A stretch of 64,000 nucleotides of DNA from Marinobacter antarcticus (GCF_011049865.1 NZ_DRGY01000006.1:1-64000); one strand, 5' to 3'; positions 17,049 through 28,685 are shown, counted from the first letter of the stretch. The notes: generated from the letters alone by a model not told the origin. Translations and numbers: made by a program.

Positions 17049-18118
17049 CAGGGGTCCTATCACAATACTTTTCGGCGCTGACGGTGTTTCAGTACCTGAC
17101 CCTGCGCGCGATATTGGGAACACTGACGGCGCTGCTGATTTCCTTGCTTATCGGGCCGTTGATGATACGCAAGCTGAGCCAGTATCAGATTGGCCAGGCG
17201 ATTCGCGACGACGGCCCCCAGACGCATCTCAGCAAAGCAGGTACGCCGACCATGGGCGGCGCGTTGATTCTGGTCGCGATCGGAATTAGCACGCTGTTGT
17301 GGGCGGATCTGGCCAACCGGTATGTTTGGGTGACTTTGTTGGTGACCCTGTTGTTTGGTGCGATCGGGTGGGTAGATGATTACCGCAAAGTGGTTGAGCG
17401 CAATCCTCGAGGGTTGCCTGGCCGATGGAAATACTTCTGGCAGTCTTTGATCGGCGCTGCTGCGGCTATCGTGTTGTACTTCAGTTCAACCTTGCCTCAG
17501 GAAACGTTGCTGTACCTTCCGTTTGTAAAAAGTGTGTCGCTGACTCTGGGGCCGGTGCTTTTCATACTCCTGACGTATTTTGTCATTGTTGGCAGTAGCA
17601 ATGCTGTGAATCTGACGGATGGTCTGGATGGCCTCGCCATCATGCCTACGGTTATGGTTGCCGGCGCCCTGGGCATCTTCGCGTACGTATCGGGGAACGC
17701 TCAGTTCGCAAATTATCTGTTGATTCCCCATTTGCCAGGAACGGGCGAACTCATTGTTTTCTGCGGTGCTCTCGTTGGGGCCGGTCTTGGCTTTCTCTGG
17801 TTTAACACGTATCCCGCCCAGGTTTTCATGGGGGATGTCGGCGCGCTGGCTTTGGGCGCTGCTTTGGGCGTGGTTGCCGTGATCGTGCGCCAGGAAATCG
17901 TTCTTTTCATCATGGGCGGGGTGTTTGTGATGGAAACTGTGTCTGTGATCCTTCAAGTGGCTTCGTTTCGATTGACGGGTCGCCGGATATTCCGCATGGC
18001 ACCGTTGCACCACCATTTTGAACTCAAAGGCTGGCCTGAGCCGCGCGTCATCGTGCGTTTCTGGGTTATTACCGTGGTTCTTGTTCTGATTGGCCTCGCC
18101 AGTCTGAAGATTCGATAG
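17033..18118 (+). CDS. mraY: phospho-MurNAc-pentapeptide translocase MraY
   Basis: Integral membrane enzyme that transfers phospho-MurNAc-pentapeptide to undecaprenyl phosphate, making lipid I. About ten transmembrane segments are visible in 361 aa. Signature segments include [18 protein letters not shown], the Asp pair in [18 protein letters not shown] and the histidine motif [14 protein letters not shown]. It starts inside the end of murF, with AAGGTGA as ribosome binding site. Confidence 0.96.
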   Translation: MLLWLTGVLSQYFSALTVFQYLTLRAILGTLTALLISLLIGPLMIRKLSQYQIGQAIRDDGPQTHLSKAGTPTMGGALILVAIGISTLLWADLANRYVWVTLLVTLLFGAIGWVDDYRKVVERNPRGLPGRWKYFWQSLIGAAAAIVLYFSSTLPQETLLYLPFVKSVSLTLGPVLFILLTYFVIVGSSNAVNLTDGLDGLAIMPTVMVAGALGIFAYVSGNAQFANYLLIPHLPGTGELIVFCGALVGAGLGFLWFNTYPAQVFMGDVGALALGAALGVVAVIVRQEIVLFIMGGVFVMETVSVILQVASFRLTGRRIFRMAPLHHHFELKGWPEPRVIVRFWVITVVLVLIGLASLKIR

Positions 18119-18133
18119 GGAACTGGATTGATC

Positions 18134-19489
18134 ATGAGTGTCATCACGTCAGATCGTCGCACATTGGTCGTGGGGCTCGGTAAAACCGGGCTCTCCTGCG
18201 TGCGCTATCTGTCTGCCCAGGGCCGGGACGTCGCGGTGGCTGATAGCCGTGAAGCGCCTCCCGGTCTTGATGACCTGCGTGCCGGCTGGCCCGACATCCC
18301 TGTTCACCTGGGCCCGTTTGACAAGGCGCTGTTCGCGAGCTTCAACGAACTGATTGTGAGCCCCGGCATCAGCATAGCCGAGCCGGCTATTGCCGATGCC
18401 GCGAGGCAGGGCGCGCGAATCCGGGGCGATATCGATTTGTTTGCGGAGGCTGCCGATGCGCCTGTTGTCGCCATAACAGGCTCCAATGGCAAGACCACTG
18501 TCACGACACTGCTGGGCGAGATGGCTCGCGCCGCCGGCCGCAAGGTTGAAATTGGTGGAAACATCGGAACTCCGGCGCTGGATCTTCTGGGCCGCGGTGC
18601 CGAGTTGTATGCGCTTGAACTTTCCAGCTTCCAGCTGGAAACCACCGCGGAACTGAACGCATTGGCGGCGACCGTACTAAACGTCAGTGATGATCATCTG
18701 GATCGATATCCGAACAAAATGGCGTATTTTCAGGCCAAGCAAAGAATTTTCCGTGGCTGCCAAAACGCCATAGTGAATCTGGACGATGCGCTGAGCACGC
18801 CCATGGAGCGGGACAACCTGCGATTTTTCTGTTTCGGATTTCATCGAGTCAATCCGAACACGTTCAGCACCAGGGAAGACGATCAGGGCACCTGGCTGAC
18901 GTTCGGCTTCGACAGCATTCTGAATGCCGGCGAGCTAAAGCTGTTGGGGCAGCACAACCTCAGTAACGTGATGGCGGCTCTGGCGTTAGGCCATGCGGCC
19001 GGGCTGCCAATGGACGCGATGCTGAGCGCTGCACGAAAATTCAACGGCCTGCCGCACCGATGCGAGTTCATTCGCCGGCTCAAAGGCGTTGATTACATCA
19101 ACGACTCCAAGGGCACGAACGTTGGCGCCTCCGTGGCCGCTATCGAAAGCCTGGTCCCCGAAAATGAGGGGAAACTTGTGTTGATTGCGGGGGGCGAAAG
19201 CAAAGGTGCAGAATTTTCGGCCCTGGCGGTGCCGGTCAGAACCTGTTGCCGGGCCGTGATACTGATCGGGGCGGATGCACACCAGATTGCCAGCGCCCTG
19301 GGCTCTGACGTTCAGGTTCATTTCGCGACCACTCTGGCTGAGGCCGTAAAGACGTCTGGAAAACTTGCTTTGGAAGGCGACCGCGTTCTTTTCTCCCCGG
19401 CCTGCGCAAGCTTCGATATGTTCCGTGATTATATCGATCGAGGTGATCAGTTCAGGGACCTGGTTCGGTCCTTGGGAGAGGTGTCGTGA
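18134..19489 (+). CDS. murD: UDP-MurNAc-L-alanine:D-glutamate ligase
   Basis: Adds D-glutamate to UDP-MurNAc-L-Ala. Family blocks: VVGLGKTGLSCVRYL (N-terminal nucleotide domain), VSPGIS, AITGSNGKTTVTTLLGEM (P-loop), ELSSFQLETT, HRCEFIRRLKGVDYINDSKGTN and FSPACASFDMF near the end. Length is 451 aa. ATG 18134 is preferred over an in-frame TTG at 18128, as it matches the family start. ftsW begins in its stop codon. Confidence 0.95.
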   Translation: MSVITSDRRTLVVGLGKTGLSCVRYLSAQGRDVAVADSREAPPGLDDLRAGWPDIPVHLGPFDKALFASFNELIVSPGISIAEPAIADAARQGARIRGDIDLFAEAADAPVVAITGSNGKTTVTTLLGEMARAAGRKVEIGGNIGTPALDLLGRGAELYALELSSFQLETTAELNALAATVLNVSDDHLDRYPNKMAYFQAKQRIFRGCQNAIVNLDDALSTPMERDNLRFFCFGFHRVNPNTFSTREDDQGTWLTFGFDSILNAGELKLLGQHNLSNVMAALALGHAAGLPMDAMLSAARKFNGLPHRCEFIRRLKGVDYINDSKGTNVGASVAAIESLVPENEGKLVLIAGGESKGAEFSALAVPVRTCCRAVILIGADAHQIASALGSDVQVHFATTLAEAVKTSGKLALEGDRVLFSPACASFDMFRDYIDRGDQFRDLVRSLGEVS

Positions 19490-20688
19490 TGCAGTCAACG
19501 CTGACCCTGCCCGCGCAGACTCGATGGTTCGGCAATATTCAGCCGTTGGCCGTTCTGGTCATTACGTCCATTGCGCTGCTGATCATCGGTATTGTGATGA
19601 TTTCTTCTGCCTCGATGGACATGGCCGTCGCGGTCACGGGCAACGGTTATCACTATGTGATTCGCCAACTTATATTCGCGGTTATGGGCTGCATGCTCGC
19701 TCTGATCGCGGTCAACGTGCCTATGGCCTGGTGGGAACGCAGCGGCTGGTTGTTGCTGGGGATAGGGTTGTTGGTGCTGATGCTGGTTCTCACGCCCTTG
19801 GGTCGCACGGTAAACGGCTCAACGCGGTGGATCCCGTTTGGTCTGTTCAACGTGCAGGTGTCAGAAGTCGCAAAGCTATGCCTGATTGCGTACCTGGCCG
19901 GATACGTTGTGCGTCGGCGTGATGAACTGCTGAACACCTGGGCTGGTTTCCTCAAGCCCTTGGTGGTGTTGGGCATGGCATCGGCACTTCTGGTTATTCA
20001 GCCCGACTTCGGGGCAACCGTTGTTCTGGTTACGGCAGCAGCGGGCATGATCTTCCTGAGCGGTGTGCGTCTCAGCCGCTTCGTGCCGCTGATCGCCACT
20101 CTGGTGGTAATTGGCGCCGTATTGATCCTGACCCAGCCCTACCGACTCAAGCGAGTGGTGAGCTATCTCGACCCCTGGAAAGATCAGTTTGATACCGGCT
20201 ATCAGTTAACACAGTCACTGATTGCGTTCGGGCGTGGGGAGTGGGCAGGCGTGGGTCTGGGCAACTCAATACAGAAGCTGTTTTTTCTGCCAGAAGCCCA
20301 TACGGATTTTATTTTTGCCATTATCGCCGAAGAGTTCGGGTTGTTGGGCTCATTGCTCGTGCTCGGGTTGTTTACGGCCCTGGTTGTAACCGGTTTTGTG
20401 ATTGCCCGCCGCGCCGAGAAGGCTGGCATGCCGTTTGGTGCCTGCTTTGCGTACGGCATTACGCTGCTGATTGGCTTGCAGGCAGGCATCAACATGGGCG
20501 TCAGCACCGGATTGCTGCCCACCAAAGGGCTAACGTTGCCGTTGGTGAGCTACGGCGGCTCCAGCCTGATGATCAACTGTGTCTGTATCGGGATTCTCGC
20601 CAGGATTGAGATGGAGAGGCTTGATAAGGCAAAGCAGGCCACCGGAAAGATCAGCCCTCGAAAGCAGGGAGGCGCGCGTTATGACTGA
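19489..20688 (+). CDS. ftsW: septal lipid II polymerase FtsW
   Basis: SEDS-family glycosyltransferase that polymerises lipid II at the septum in complex with FtsI. About ten transmembrane helices in 399 aa. SEDS motifs include NGSTRWIPFG, QPDFGATVV, LPEAHTDFIFAIIAEEFG and the terminal LPLVSYGGSSLM. The ATG at 19489 shares its A with the murD stop (TGATG); a GTG three bases earlier is an alternative. RodA at 59.4 kb is its elongation counterpart. Confidence 0.95.
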   Translation: MQSTLTLPAQTRWFGNIQPLAVLVITSIALLIIGIVMISSASMDMAVAVTGNGYHYVIRQLIFAVMGCMLALIAVNVPMAWWERSGWLLLGIGLLVLMLVLTPLGRTVNGSTRWIPFGLFNVQVSEVAKLCLIAYLAGYVVRRRDELLNTWAGFLKPLVVLGMASALLVIQPDFGATVVLVTAAAGMIFLSGVRLSRFVPLIATLVVIGAVLILTQPYRLKRVVSYLDPWKDQFDTGYQLTQSLIAFGRGEWAGVGLGNSIQKLFFLPEAHTDFIFAIIAEEFGLLGSLLVLGLFTALVVTGFVIARRAEKAGMPFGACFAYGITLLIGLQAGINMGVSTGLLPTKGLTLPLVSYGGSSLMINCVCIGILARIEMERLDKAKQATGKISPRKQGGARYD

Positions 20689-21787
20689 ATCGCGCCGATT
20701 TTTGATAATGGCCGGGGGTACCGGTGGGCATGTATTTCCGGCACTTGCCACTGCTCGGGCCCTTCAGGAGAAAGGGCACGACGTGCATTGGTTGGGTGCC
20801 GTGGGAGGCATGGAGGAGCGGTTAGTAGGTGATACGGGTATTCCGCTGTCACTTATCCATATCTCCGGGCTCAGGGGTAAAGGCAAGTTGGCGCAGATGA
20901 TGGCGCCATTTCGTCTGATGCGAGCACTGGGCGAAGCCTTCACTCTCATGCGCCGTATCCGGCCGGACTGCGTGGTGGGTATGGGTGGGTTTGTAACCGG
21001 TCCCGGCGGTTTGGCGTCATGGCTTACACGAACACCTTTGGTGATCCATGAACAGAATGCCATCGCCGGAATGACCAACCGTATTCTGGTGCGGTTTGCG
21101 AAAACGGTATTGGAAGGTTTTCCGGGAAGCTTTGGTTCGGACGTGATTACCCGGTGCACCGGTAACCCGGTCAGGGAAGACTTGGCAACCCTGCCGGCGC
21201 CTGAACAAAGACTGGCCGAGCGTTTGATTGAACCGGGTGAACCAGAAAACCGCCTGCGTATTCTGGTGGTCGGTGGCAGCCTCGGCGCTCAGGTGTTTAA
21301 CCAGCAGCTACCTGAAGCCATGGCAATGCTACCCGAAGGCGAGCGGCCGCAGATTCGCCATCAGTGCGGTGAAAAGCATATCGACGCCGCACGTGCCTCT
21401 TATGAGCAGCACGGCGTTGAAGCAGAACTGGAGCCGTTTATTGACGATATGGCGAACGCCTATTGTTGGGCCGATGTGGTGCTATGCCGGGCGGGCGCAC
21501 TGACGATTTCCGAACTTTGTGCGGCTGGCATTGGCGCAGTATTAGTGCCTTTCCCTTACGCGGTAGATGACCATCAAACGAAAAATGGCCAGCAAATGGT
21601 AAACGCCAAGGCTGCCGTACTGATACCACAGTCACAACTGACACCGGCCGTGCTCGCGGAAACCTTGGGCGATCTTGCAAAAGATCGGGCGCGGGTCATG
21701 AACATGGCGAACGCCGCGCGCACTTTGGCTCGCACCGACGCAACGGAGAGAGTCGTGAATTATTGTCTGGAGGCCGCTAATGGCTGA
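20681..21787 (+). CDS. murG: UDP-GlcNAc:lipid I N-acetylglucosaminyltransferase MurG
   Basis: Peripheral membrane GT-B transferase that adds GlcNAc to lipid I to give lipid II. The start [16 protein letters not shown] with the glycine-rich acceptor loop, the motif [27 protein letters not shown] and the donor-site block [31 protein letters not shown] are intact. Length 368 aa from ATG 20681, overlapping ftsW by eight bases. GGAGG is present upstream. An open extension into ftsW was rejected. Confidence 0.96.
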   Translation: MTESRRFLIMAGGTGGHVFPALATARALQEKGHDVHWLGAVGGMEERLVGDTGIPLSLIHISGLRGKGKLAQMMAPFRLMRALGEAFTLMRRIRPDCVVGMGGFVTGPGGLASWLTRTPLVIHEQNAIAGMTNRILVRFAKTVLEGFPGSFGSDVITRCTGNPVREDLATLPAPEQRLAERLIEPGEPENRLRILVVGGSLGAQVFNQQLPEAMAMLPEGERPQIRHQCGEKHIDAARASYEQHGVEAELEPFIDDMANAYCWADVVLCRAGALTISELCAAGIGAVLVPFPYAVDDHQTKNGQQMVNAKAAVLIPQSQLTPAVLAETLGDLAKDRARVMNMANAARTLARTDATERVVNYCLEAANG

Positions 21788-23225
21788 TGCAACCAATCCG
21801 CCGCTTGTTTTTCAGGTACCGGAAATGCGCAGGATTCGCCACATCCATTTCGTGGGTATCGGCGGCGCCGGCATGAGTGGTATCGCGGAGGTGCTGAAAA
21901 ATCAGGGCTATGACATCTCCGGCTCGGATCTGAAAGAAGGTGCCGTAACCGATCGCCTCAAAGCCATGGGGATCGAGATTCAGATCGGTCATCGTGAAGA
22001 AAACAGCGCGAATGCTGATGTGGTTGTGGTGTCGTCGGCAGTAGGTTCGGAAAATCCCGAGGTAGCTTCGGCTCGCCGTCGGCGGATCCCCGTGGTGCCA
22101 AGAGCCGAAATGTTGGCAGAAATCATGCGTTATCGCCACGGTATTGCCGTCGCCGGAACCCATGGGAAGACCACCACCACCAGTTTGATTGCCTCGGTTT
22201 TTGGCGAAGCCGGTCTGGATCCTACTTTTGTGATTGGCGGCAAGCTGAACAGCGCTGGCACCAACGCCAAGCTGGGTGGTTCCCGCTATCTGGTGGCAGA
22301 AGCGGACGAGAGCGATGCTTCGTTCCTACACCTTACGCCGGTGATTTCGGTGGTCACTAACATCGAAGCCGATCATATGGACACCTATGACGGCGACATT
22401 GAGAAGCTCAAGCAGACGTTTGTGGATTTTCTGCACAATCTGCCGTTTTACGGCGTCGCGGTCATGTGTGTGGATGACGACTATGTGCAAGAGATCATTC
22501 CGCGGATTGCCCGCGCCATTATTACCTATGGCATCAGCAATCCGGACGCAGATTATCGCGCAGAGAATATCGTAACAGACGGTCTCAGAACCCATTTCGC
22601 GGTGAAGCGGCCGGGTGGTCGCAGTGATCTGACAGTGGAACTGAAAATGCCCGGGCGTCACAACGTGCTGAACGCACTTGCAGTGATCGCCGTCGCCACC
22701 GATGAGGGTGTTGCAGACGAAGCCATTTGCAAGGGACTGGCGGTTTTCGCAGGCGTCGGCCGGCGTTTTCAGGTCAATGGCGATTATAAAATTCCGAAAG
22801 GTACCGTCACGCTGGTGGACGACTATGGCCATCATCCAACCGAAGTCGAGGCGGTGATCCGCGCGGCTCATGATGCCTGGCCAGGCCGGCGATTGGTGAT
22901 GTTGTATCAGCCTCACAGGTTCACGCGCACCCGGGATCTCTATGAAGATTTTGTGCGGGTTTTGTCAGAAGTCGACGGGTTGTTATTGATGGATGTTTAC
23001 TCCGCCGGTGAGGCCGCTATTCCGGGCGCAGACGGTCGTGCGTTGTGCCGCAGCATACGGCAACGGGGCAAAGTGGAGCCGGTGTTTGTAGACGATAATC
23101 GCAAAATCGAGAGCCTGCTGGAAAGCGTGCTTCAAGACGGTGACCTTTTGATTACCCAAGGCGCCGGCGACATTGGTGGCGTGGCAAATCGTTTGATGGC
23201 GGCAGGAGGGTTTGCGGGTGAGTGA
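21780..23225 (+). CDS. murC: UDP-N-acetylmuramate:L-alanine ligase
   Basis: First amino-acid-adding ligase of the UDP-MurNAc-pentapeptide pathway. Blocks seen: [17 protein letters not shown], the ATP loop [27 protein letters not shown], and [15 protein letters not shown]. Length of 481 aa is typical. Its start overlaps murG by eight bases, with GGAGG upstream. Genes murC and ddlB sit together ahead of ftsQ, as in E. coli. Confidence 0.96.
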   Translation: MADATNPPLVFQVPEMRRIRHIHFVGIGGAGMSGIAEVLKNQGYDISGSDLKEGAVTDRLKAMGIEIQIGHREENSANADVVVVSSAVGSENPEVASARRRRIPVVPRAEMLAEIMRYRHGIAVAGTHGKTTTTSLIASVFGEAGLDPTFVIGGKLNSAGTNAKLGGSRYLVAEADESDASFLHLTPVISVVTNIEADHMDTYDGDIEKLKQTFVDFLHNLPFYGVAVMCVDDDYVQEIIPRIARAIITYGISNPDADYRAENIVTDGLRTHFAVKRPGGRSDLTVELKMPGRHNVLNALAVIAVATDEGVADEAICKGLAVFAGVGRRFQVNGDYKIPKGTVTLVDDYGHHPTEVEAVIRAAHDAWPGRRLVMLYQPHRFTRTRDLYEDFVRVLSEVDGLLLMDVYSAGEAAIPGADGRALCRSIRQRGKVEPVFVDDNRKIESLLESVLQDGDLLITQGAGDIGGVANRLMAAGGFAGE

Positions 23226-24192
23226 CGTGCAGCATTCCGGGATTCCGGCGTATCAGGCTGAGCCAGAGTTGGTTCGGGCGCTGGGGCGTGTGGCTGTGTT
23301 TATGGGAGGAGATTCTGCTGAGCGCGAAGTTTCTCTCAAAAGCGGCAAGGCAGTTCTCGCAGCCCTGATATCGGCCGGTGTCGATGCGTTTGCCATGGAT
23401 GTTCAAGGGTGCTTGTTGAAGACGGTAGAAAACCCCGAATTTGATCGGGTGTTTATAGCGTTACACGGACGCGGTGGAGAAGACGGCACGCTGCAGGCAA
23501 TCCTGTCCCAGGCGGGCATTCCCTATACCGGCAGCGAAGTTATGGCGTCTGCACTGGCAATGGACAAGCTGCGCACAAAATACGTGTTTGCGGGCTGCGG
23601 TCTGCCGACACCGAAATTCAGGACTATGTCGGCGGTTGAAGAGGCCGAACAAATCGTTCAGGAGTTGCGCCCGCCATTGAGCGTCAAGCCGTCTCGAGAG
23701 GGGTCCAGCATCGGCATTCGCAAGGTGAATACCGCTGCGGAGCTGGCTGAAGCCTACGATGGCGCCGCCGCGTTAGATAGCCTGGTTCTGGTAGAGGAGT
23801 GGATAGAGGGGCCGGAATTTACGGTCAGCCTTCTGCAGGATAGCGCACTTCCCGCTATCGGGCTGAGCACGGATCACGTGTTTTATGACTATGACGCCAA
23901 ATACCTTGCGGATGACACCCGCTACAGAATCCCGTGCGGCCTTGCGCCCCAGGATGAAGTCACGTTGCAGAATCTCGCGCTGGAGGCATTTCGGGTAGTA
24001 GGCTGCCGCACCTGGGGCCGGGTAGATATCATGCAGGATAGAGACGGCGGGTTTTGGCTGCTGGAGGTCAACACGGTGCCGGGAATGACCGACCATAGCC
24101 TGGTACCCATGTCTGCAAGGGCGGCGGGTATCAGTTTTGAAGAGCTGGTTGTGCGGATTCTTCGCGACACGCTGGAGGGCGCAGATGCTTGA
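23218..24192 (+). CDS. ddlB: D-alanine:D-alanine ligase
   Basis: ATP-grasp ligase that makes the D-Ala-D-Ala dipeptide used by MurF. Motifs include [33 protein letters not shown], the grasp element [29 protein letters not shown] and the metal-binding end [17 protein letters not shown]. The start is taken as GTG 23218, because GGAGGG at 23205-23210 is seven bases away; the in-frame TTG at 23212 is too close to that site. Length 324 aa. It overlaps murC by eight bases. Confidence 0.94.
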   Translation: MSDVQHSGIPAYQAEPELVRALGRVAVFMGGDSAEREVSLKSGKAVLAALISAGVDAFAMDVQGCLLKTVENPEFDRVFIALHGRGGEDGTLQAILSQAGIPYTGSEVMASALAMDKLRTKYVFAGCGLPTPKFRTMSAVEEAEQIVQELRPPLSVKPSREGSSIGIRKVNTAAELAEAYDGAAALDSLVLVEEWIEGPEFTVSLLQDSALPAIGLSTDHVFYDYDAKYLADDTRYRIPCGLAPQDEVTLQNLALEAFRVVGCRTWGRVDIMQDRDGGFWLLEVNTVPGMTDHSLVPMSARAAGISFEELVVRILRDTLEGADA

Positions 24193-25024
24193 CACACTGC
24201 TGATCCGGAGCGGAGCAGTACCATCCGACCCTCCCCGACGCCGGGGCGCAACGTCCCTCGGGCCGGAGACGGAACGGTTTGGTGTGTTGAGGGCTGTACT
24301 GGGCGCAGTGCCCTGGCTGCAGGTTGGCACGGGCGTGGCGATCCTGCTGGCGGCGGGCCTTTTGCCCTGGGGAGCCGGAAAGGTGCTGGGCGCCATGGAC
24401 CAGCAAATTCTGGCCATTGATGTGAACGGCGATTTTATCGGCGATAGCCGAGTTGCCATTGAGCGCCAAGCGGGAAACTGGATCGGTAAGAGTTATTTCT
24501 CGACCGACCTTTCAGACATAAAAGTTGACCTCGAGAAACGCCCCTGGGTCGAGACAGTCGCCGTGCGCCGGGTGTGGCCAGATCGGCTGGAAATTAACAT
24601 TCGGGAAAAGAAGCCGTTGGCTTACTGGAACGATGGTCGTCTGGTCAGCCGCACCGGCGAGCTGTTCATGCCCGCCAATCCGGAAGTGGCCGGGCGGTTA
24701 CCGCAGCTTTCGGGGCCGGATGAACGCGTGCGTGACGTGATCAAAATGGCCCGGACCATGAGCGACAAACTGGTGGGGCACGGCCTGGGCTTTTCAGGCT
24801 TGTCACTGGAGCGGCGGGGGGCCTGGACCCTTCGTCTCTCGAACGGAATCGAAGTGGTACTTGGCCGGGATCAGGTAACGAAGCGTTTTGAGCGTTTTAT
24901 TACGGTGTATGAAAACCGGCTTGTATCACGGTCGGACGAAGTTAGCCGGGTAGATGCCCGCTACACGAACGGTGTGGCGGTTCAATGGAAGTCAGCCCAG
25001 GTTGCTTCCGGCCCGAAAACATAG
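24185..25024 (+). CDS. ftsQ: cell division protein FtsQ
   Basis: Bitopic division protein that forms a complex with FtsL and FtsB. Layout in 279 aa: a basic, Pro/Arg-rich cytoplasmic tail, one transmembrane helix (about 45-65), a POTRA domain beginning around AIDVNGDFIG and ending near INIREKKPLAYW, then the FtsQ beta domain. ATG 24185 overlaps ddlB by eight bases. The start and position between ddlB and ftsA are conserved across gammaproteobacteria. Confidence 0.93.
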   Translation: MLDTLLIRSGAVPSDPPRRRGATSLGPETERFGVLRAVLGAVPWLQVGTGVAILLAAGLLPWGAGKVLGAMDQQILAIDVNGDFIGDSRVAIERQAGNWIGKSYFSTDLSDIKVDLEKRPWVETVAVRRVWPDRLEINIREKKPLAYWNDGRLVSRTGELFMPANPEVAGRLPQLSGPDERVRDVIKMARTMSDKLVGHGLGFSGLSLERRGAWTLRLSNGIEVVLGRDQVTKRFERFITVYENRLVSRSDEVSRVDARYTNGVAVQWKSAQVASGPKT

Positions 25025-25060
25025 AAACAGTAAATTCAGACCTACGGTTTGGTGGAACAC

Positions 25061-26296
25061 ATGTCATCGGTTGAAACGGAAAACATGATTGTCGGTCTCG
25101 ATATCGGTACCTCAAAGGTGGTTGCGATCGTCGGCAAACGCAAGATGGACGGAACCATTGAGGTGGTGGGTATTGGTTCCCATCCGTCCCGAGGGCTGAA
25201 GCGGGGCGTGGTGGTCAATATCGAAACCACGGTGCAGGCGATCCAGCGCGCGGTGGAGGAAGCCGAGCTGATGGCAGGGTGCCGCATCCATTCGGTGTAT
25301 GCGGGGATAGCGGGCAGCCATATTAAAAGCCTTAACTCCCACGGCATCGTCGCCATCCGCGATCGCGAAGTAACCCAGGCAGACATTGATCGGGTTATTG
25401 ATGCGGCGCAGGCCGTTGCCATACCGGCGGATCAGAAAATTTTGCACATTCTGCCCCAGGAATTTGTGATTGATAACCAGGAGGGGATTAAAGAGCCCAT
25501 GGGCATGTCCGGCGTGCGCTTGGAAGCGAAGGTGCACCTGGTGACCTGCGCCGTCAACGCTGCGCAGAACATTGAAAAGTGTATCCGCCGCTGTGGTCTC
25601 GAGGCCGACGACATCATTCTGGAACAGTTGGCTTCCAGTCACGCGATTCTCACCGAAGACGAGAAAGAGTTGGGTGTTTGCGTTGTGGATATGGGCGGCG
25701 GTACCACGGATATTGCCGTGTTTACCGGCGGGGCGATTCGCCACACGGCGGTTATCCCCATTGCCGGCGATCAGGTTACCAACGACATCGCTATGGCTTT
25801 GCGCACACCGACGCAGAACGCCGAAGAGATCAAAATCAAATACGCATGCGCTTTGACGCAATTGGCGGGCGCTGATGAAACCATCAAGGTGCCCAGCGTT
25901 GGCGATCGCCCGCCGCGGAACCTTTCACGGCAGGCGCTAGCGGAGGTTGTTGAGCCGCGCTACGAAGAGCTGTTTACGCTCGTTCAGTCAGAGCTGCGCC
26001 GCTCAGGTTTTGAAGATCTGGTTCCTGCGGGCATCGTCATTACGGGCGGCTGCTCCACCATGGAAGGTGTGGTGGAGCTGGCCGAAGAAATCTTCCATAT
26101 GCCGGTGCGGCTTGCGTGTCCGCATGCCGTCTCCGGCATGACAGAAGTTGTTAATAACCCCATCTACGCCACGGGCGTCGGGTTATTGATTCATGGTTTC
26201 CGGCAAATGGATCTTGGTCGGACCCCAGTGCTCAAGGGTGAAGATGCACCCTCGCTGTTTGAGCGCATGAAAGCCTGGTTTACCGGTCATTTCTGA
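25061..26296 (+). CDS. ftsA: cell division protein FtsA
   Basis: Actin-like ATPase that anchors FtsZ filaments to the membrane. Actin-fold motifs: IVGLDIGTSKVVAIVG (phosphate 1), VVDMGGGTTDIAVFTGGAI (phosphate 2) and VITGGCSTMEGV (adenosine). The C-terminal stretch SLFERMKAWFTGHF is the amphipathic membrane-targeting helix. ATG 25061 (411 aa) is chosen over a TTG at 25049, as GGTGGA lies just before it. ftsZ follows after 95 bases. Confidence 0.96.
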   Translation: MSSVETENMIVGLDIGTSKVVAIVGKRKMDGTIEVVGIGSHPSRGLKRGVVVNIETTVQAIQRAVEEAELMAGCRIHSVYAGIAGSHIKSLNSHGIVAIRDREVTQADIDRVIDAAQAVAIPADQKILHILPQEFVIDNQEGIKEPMGMSGVRLEAKVHLVTCAVNAAQNIEKCIRRCGLEADDIILEQLASSHAILTEDEKELGVCVVDMGGGTTDIAVFTGGAIRHTAVIPIAGDQVTNDIAMALRTPTQNAEEIKIKYACALTQLAGADETIKVPSVGDRPPRNLSRQALAEVVEPRYEELFTLVQSELRRSGFEDLVPAGIVITGGCSTMEGVVELAEEIFHMPVRLACPHAVSGMTEVVNNPIYATGVGLLIHGFRQMDLGRTPVLKGEDAPSLFERMKAWFTGHF

Positions 26297-26391
26297 CGGT
26301 GTCGGGCAAGCAGTAAACGAAGGTATCTCGAAAATACAAACTCGAATAAACAGCCTGGAACAAGGCTGAAACAGCACGAAGGAGAAGGGGA

Positions 26392-27549
26392 ATGTTTGAA
26401 CTTGTCGATAATGTCCAACAAAACGCGGTCATAAAAGTAATTGGTGTGGGCGGCGGCGGCGGTAACGCTGTGCGTCATATGCTTAACAGCGACATTGAAG
26501 GTGTAGATTTCATCTGCGCCAACACAGATGCCCAGGCCCTGGCGGATCTGGATGCCCGTCAGATCATTCAGTTGGGTGGTAACATCACCAAAGGACTGGG
26601 TGCGGGCGCAAACCCTGAGATCGGTCGTCAGGCTGCTCTGGAAGATCGCGATCGTATCGCCGAAGCGATCAAAGGTGCTGACATGGTGTTCATTACCGCT
26701 GGCATGGGCGGCGGCACCGGCACCGGCGCTGCACCGGTGGTCGCCGAAGTTGCCCGGGAAATGGGCATATTGACCGTTGCGGTGGTTACCAAGCCGTTCA
26801 ACTTTGAAGGCGGCAAGCGGATGAGTCTCGCCGAGTCGGGATTGCGGGAGCTGGAAGAAAGCGTTGATTCGCTGATTACCATTCCCAACGAAAAGCTGCT
26901 TGCCGTGCTGGGTAAAAAGACCAGTTTGCTGGACGCTTTTGCAGCCGCTAATGATGTACTGTTGGGCGCCGTTCAAGGCATCGCAGATCTGATTACCCGC
27001 AACGGCATGATTAACGTCGACTTTGCCGACGTTAAAACGGTTATGTCCGAGATGGGCATGGCGATGATGGGCACGGCACGCGCAACCGGTGAGAATCGCG
27101 CGCGGGAAGCTGCAGAAGCTGCTATCCGCAGCCCGTTGCTGGAAGATGTGAATCTACAGGGCGCCAAAGGCATTCTGGTCAACATCACCGCCGGTATGGA
27201 CCTGAACCTGGGCGAATTCTCCGAGGTTGGCGATATTGTGCGTGAGTTTGCTTCGGACGCCGCAACCGTTGTCGTGGGTACCGTTATTGATCCGGACATG
27301 GTCGACGAGATCAAGGTAACCGTTGTTGCCACAGGCCTTGGTGGCGATCGTGAAAAGCCAACCAAAGTCGTGGATAACACGCGCACTCTCGATGGCAAAA
27401 CGGATTACAATCAGTTGGATCGCCCGGCTATCTTGCGTCGTCGTGCCGTGTCAAACGGTAACGTGGCAATTGATCAGAGCAAAGAGAGCGAAGAGCAGGG
27501 CGTGGACTATCTCGATATTCCCGCATTCCTTCGTAGGCAGGCAGACTGA
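26392..27549 (+). CDS. ftsZ: cell division GTPase FtsZ
   Basis: Tubulin-like GTPase that forms the Z ring. The GTP-binding G-box [19 protein letters not shown], the catalytic T7 loop [15 protein letters not shown] and the conserved C-terminal peptide [14 protein letters not shown] (the FtsA/ZipA contact) are all intact. Length of 385 aa is typical. A strong GGAGAAGGGG ribosome binding site precedes ATG 26392, consistent with high expression. Confidence 0.97.
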   Translation: MFELVDNVQQNAVIKVIGVGGGGGNAVRHMLNSDIEGVDFICANTDAQALADLDARQIIQLGGNITKGLGAGANPEIGRQAALEDRDRIAEAIKGADMVFITAGMGGGTGTGAAPVVAEVAREMGILTVAVVTKPFNFEGGKRMSLAESGLRELEESVDSLITIPNEKLLAVLGKKTSLLDAFAAANDVLLGAVQGIADLITRNGMINVDFADVKTVMSEMGMAMMGTARATGENRAREAAEAAIRSPLLEDVNLQGAKGILVNITAGMDLNLGEFSEVGDIVREFASDAATVVVGTVIDPDMVDEIKVTVVATGLGGDREKPTKVVDNTRTLDGKTDYNQLDRPAILRRRAVSNGNVAIDQSKESEEQGVDYLDIPAFLRRQAD

Positions 27550-27756
27550 TAAAATGTTGTTATAAATGTCCGGTGTATGTTGGTGTTTTTTAATTAAGCC
27601 ACAGAGCCGGATAATGAAGCACTGACGGCCAATGGCCAATATTGCATGAATTTCAGGCAATGTTGGGCTGGGCAAATGGTACTCAGTCTCATTCTTTGAT
27701 ATTCTGCGCCCAGAATTTGTTTAGAATATCGCCATTTTTTACGGAATAACGAACCG

Positions 27757-28674
27757 ATGATCAGACAACGGACACTAAAAAACACGATCCGTGCTACAGG
27801 CATCGGGCTGCATTCAGGGGAAAAGGTTTACCTCACCCTGAAGCCCGCTCCAGTGGATTCGGGAATCATTTTCCGGCGCACCGATCTTGCCCCGGCGGTT
27901 GAGATCTTGGCATGCGCTGAAAATGTGGGTGAGACCATGCTGTCCACGACGCTGGTGAAAAACGGTGTCCGTGTAGCTACGATTGAGCATTTGCTGTCAG
28001 CCATGGCGGGTCTCGGTATCGACAACTGTTTCGTTGAGCTAAGCGCTGCGGAAGTGCCGATCATGGACGGTTCTGCCGGCCCGTTCGTCTTTCTGCTCCA
28101 ATCTGCAGGCATTGCGGAACAAGACGCTGCGAAGCGGTTCATTCGCATCAAGCGGGAAGTCTCCATTGAAGAGGGCGACAAGAAGGCAACCTTCTTGCCG
28201 TTTGAGGGCTTCAAAGTCAGTTTTGGTATCGACTTTGATCATCCTGTGTTCAAAGGCCGGGCCCAGACCGCGACCGTTGATTTCTCAAGTACGTCTTTCG
28301 TGAAGGAAGTCAGTCGCGCCCGAACGTTCGGGTTCATGCGTGACATTGAGAAGTTGCGAGCAATGAATCTGGCTCTGGGTGGCAGTGTGGACAATGCCAT
28401 TGTGGTAGACGACTACAAGATTCTGAACGAAGACGGTCTTCGTTATGAAGACGAGTTCGTCAAGCACAAAGTGTTGGACGCAATCGGGGATCTATATCTG
28501 TTGGGCAACAGCCTGATCGGTGAATTCCGCGGCATTAAATCTGGTCACGACCTGAATAACAAGCTGTTGCGTAAGCTCAGGGCGGAAGAGGATGCATGGG
28601 AGGTGGTTACGTTTGATAACGAAGAAACCGCGCCTATTTCCTACATGAAGCCCGTGCTGGCTGTTCCGGTTTAA
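27757..28674 (+). CDS. lpxC: UDP-3-O-acyl-N-acetylglucosamine deacetylase
   Basis: Zinc deacetylase for the committed step of lipid A synthesis. Zinc-ligand and catalytic segments are seen: [15 protein letters not shown], the [14 protein letters not shown] block and [14 protein letters not shown]. Length of 305 aa is normal. It lies 207 bases after ftsZ; the gap has A+T-rich patches (TAGAAT at 27722, TTGATA at 27696) but their 20-base spacing is too long for a confident promoter. FtsH control of LpxC is known in enterics; the C-terminal tail here ends in a hydrophobic LAVPV stretch. Confidence 0.96.
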   Translation: MIRQRTLKNTIRATGIGLHSGEKVYLTLKPAPVDSGIIFRRTDLAPAVEILACAENVGETMLSTTLVKNGVRVATIEHLLSAMAGLGIDNCFVELSAAEVPIMDGSAGPFVFLLQSAGIAEQDAAKRFIRIKREVSIEEGDKKATFLPFEGFKVSFGIDFDHPVFKGRAQTATVDFSSTSFVKEVSRARTFGFMRDIEKLRAMNLALGGSVDNAIVVDDYKILNEDGLRYEDEFVKHKVLDAIGDLYLLGNSLIGEFRGIKSGHDLNNKLLRKLRAEEDAWEVVTFDNEETAPISYMKPVLAVPV

Positions 28675-28685
28675 GGCTGGATGCT

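Noticed and set aside
27549-27757. Sigma70 promoter for lpxC (TTGATA at 27696, TAGAAT at 27722)
   Set aside because: The spacer is 20 bases, too long for a confident call, and no better pair was found.
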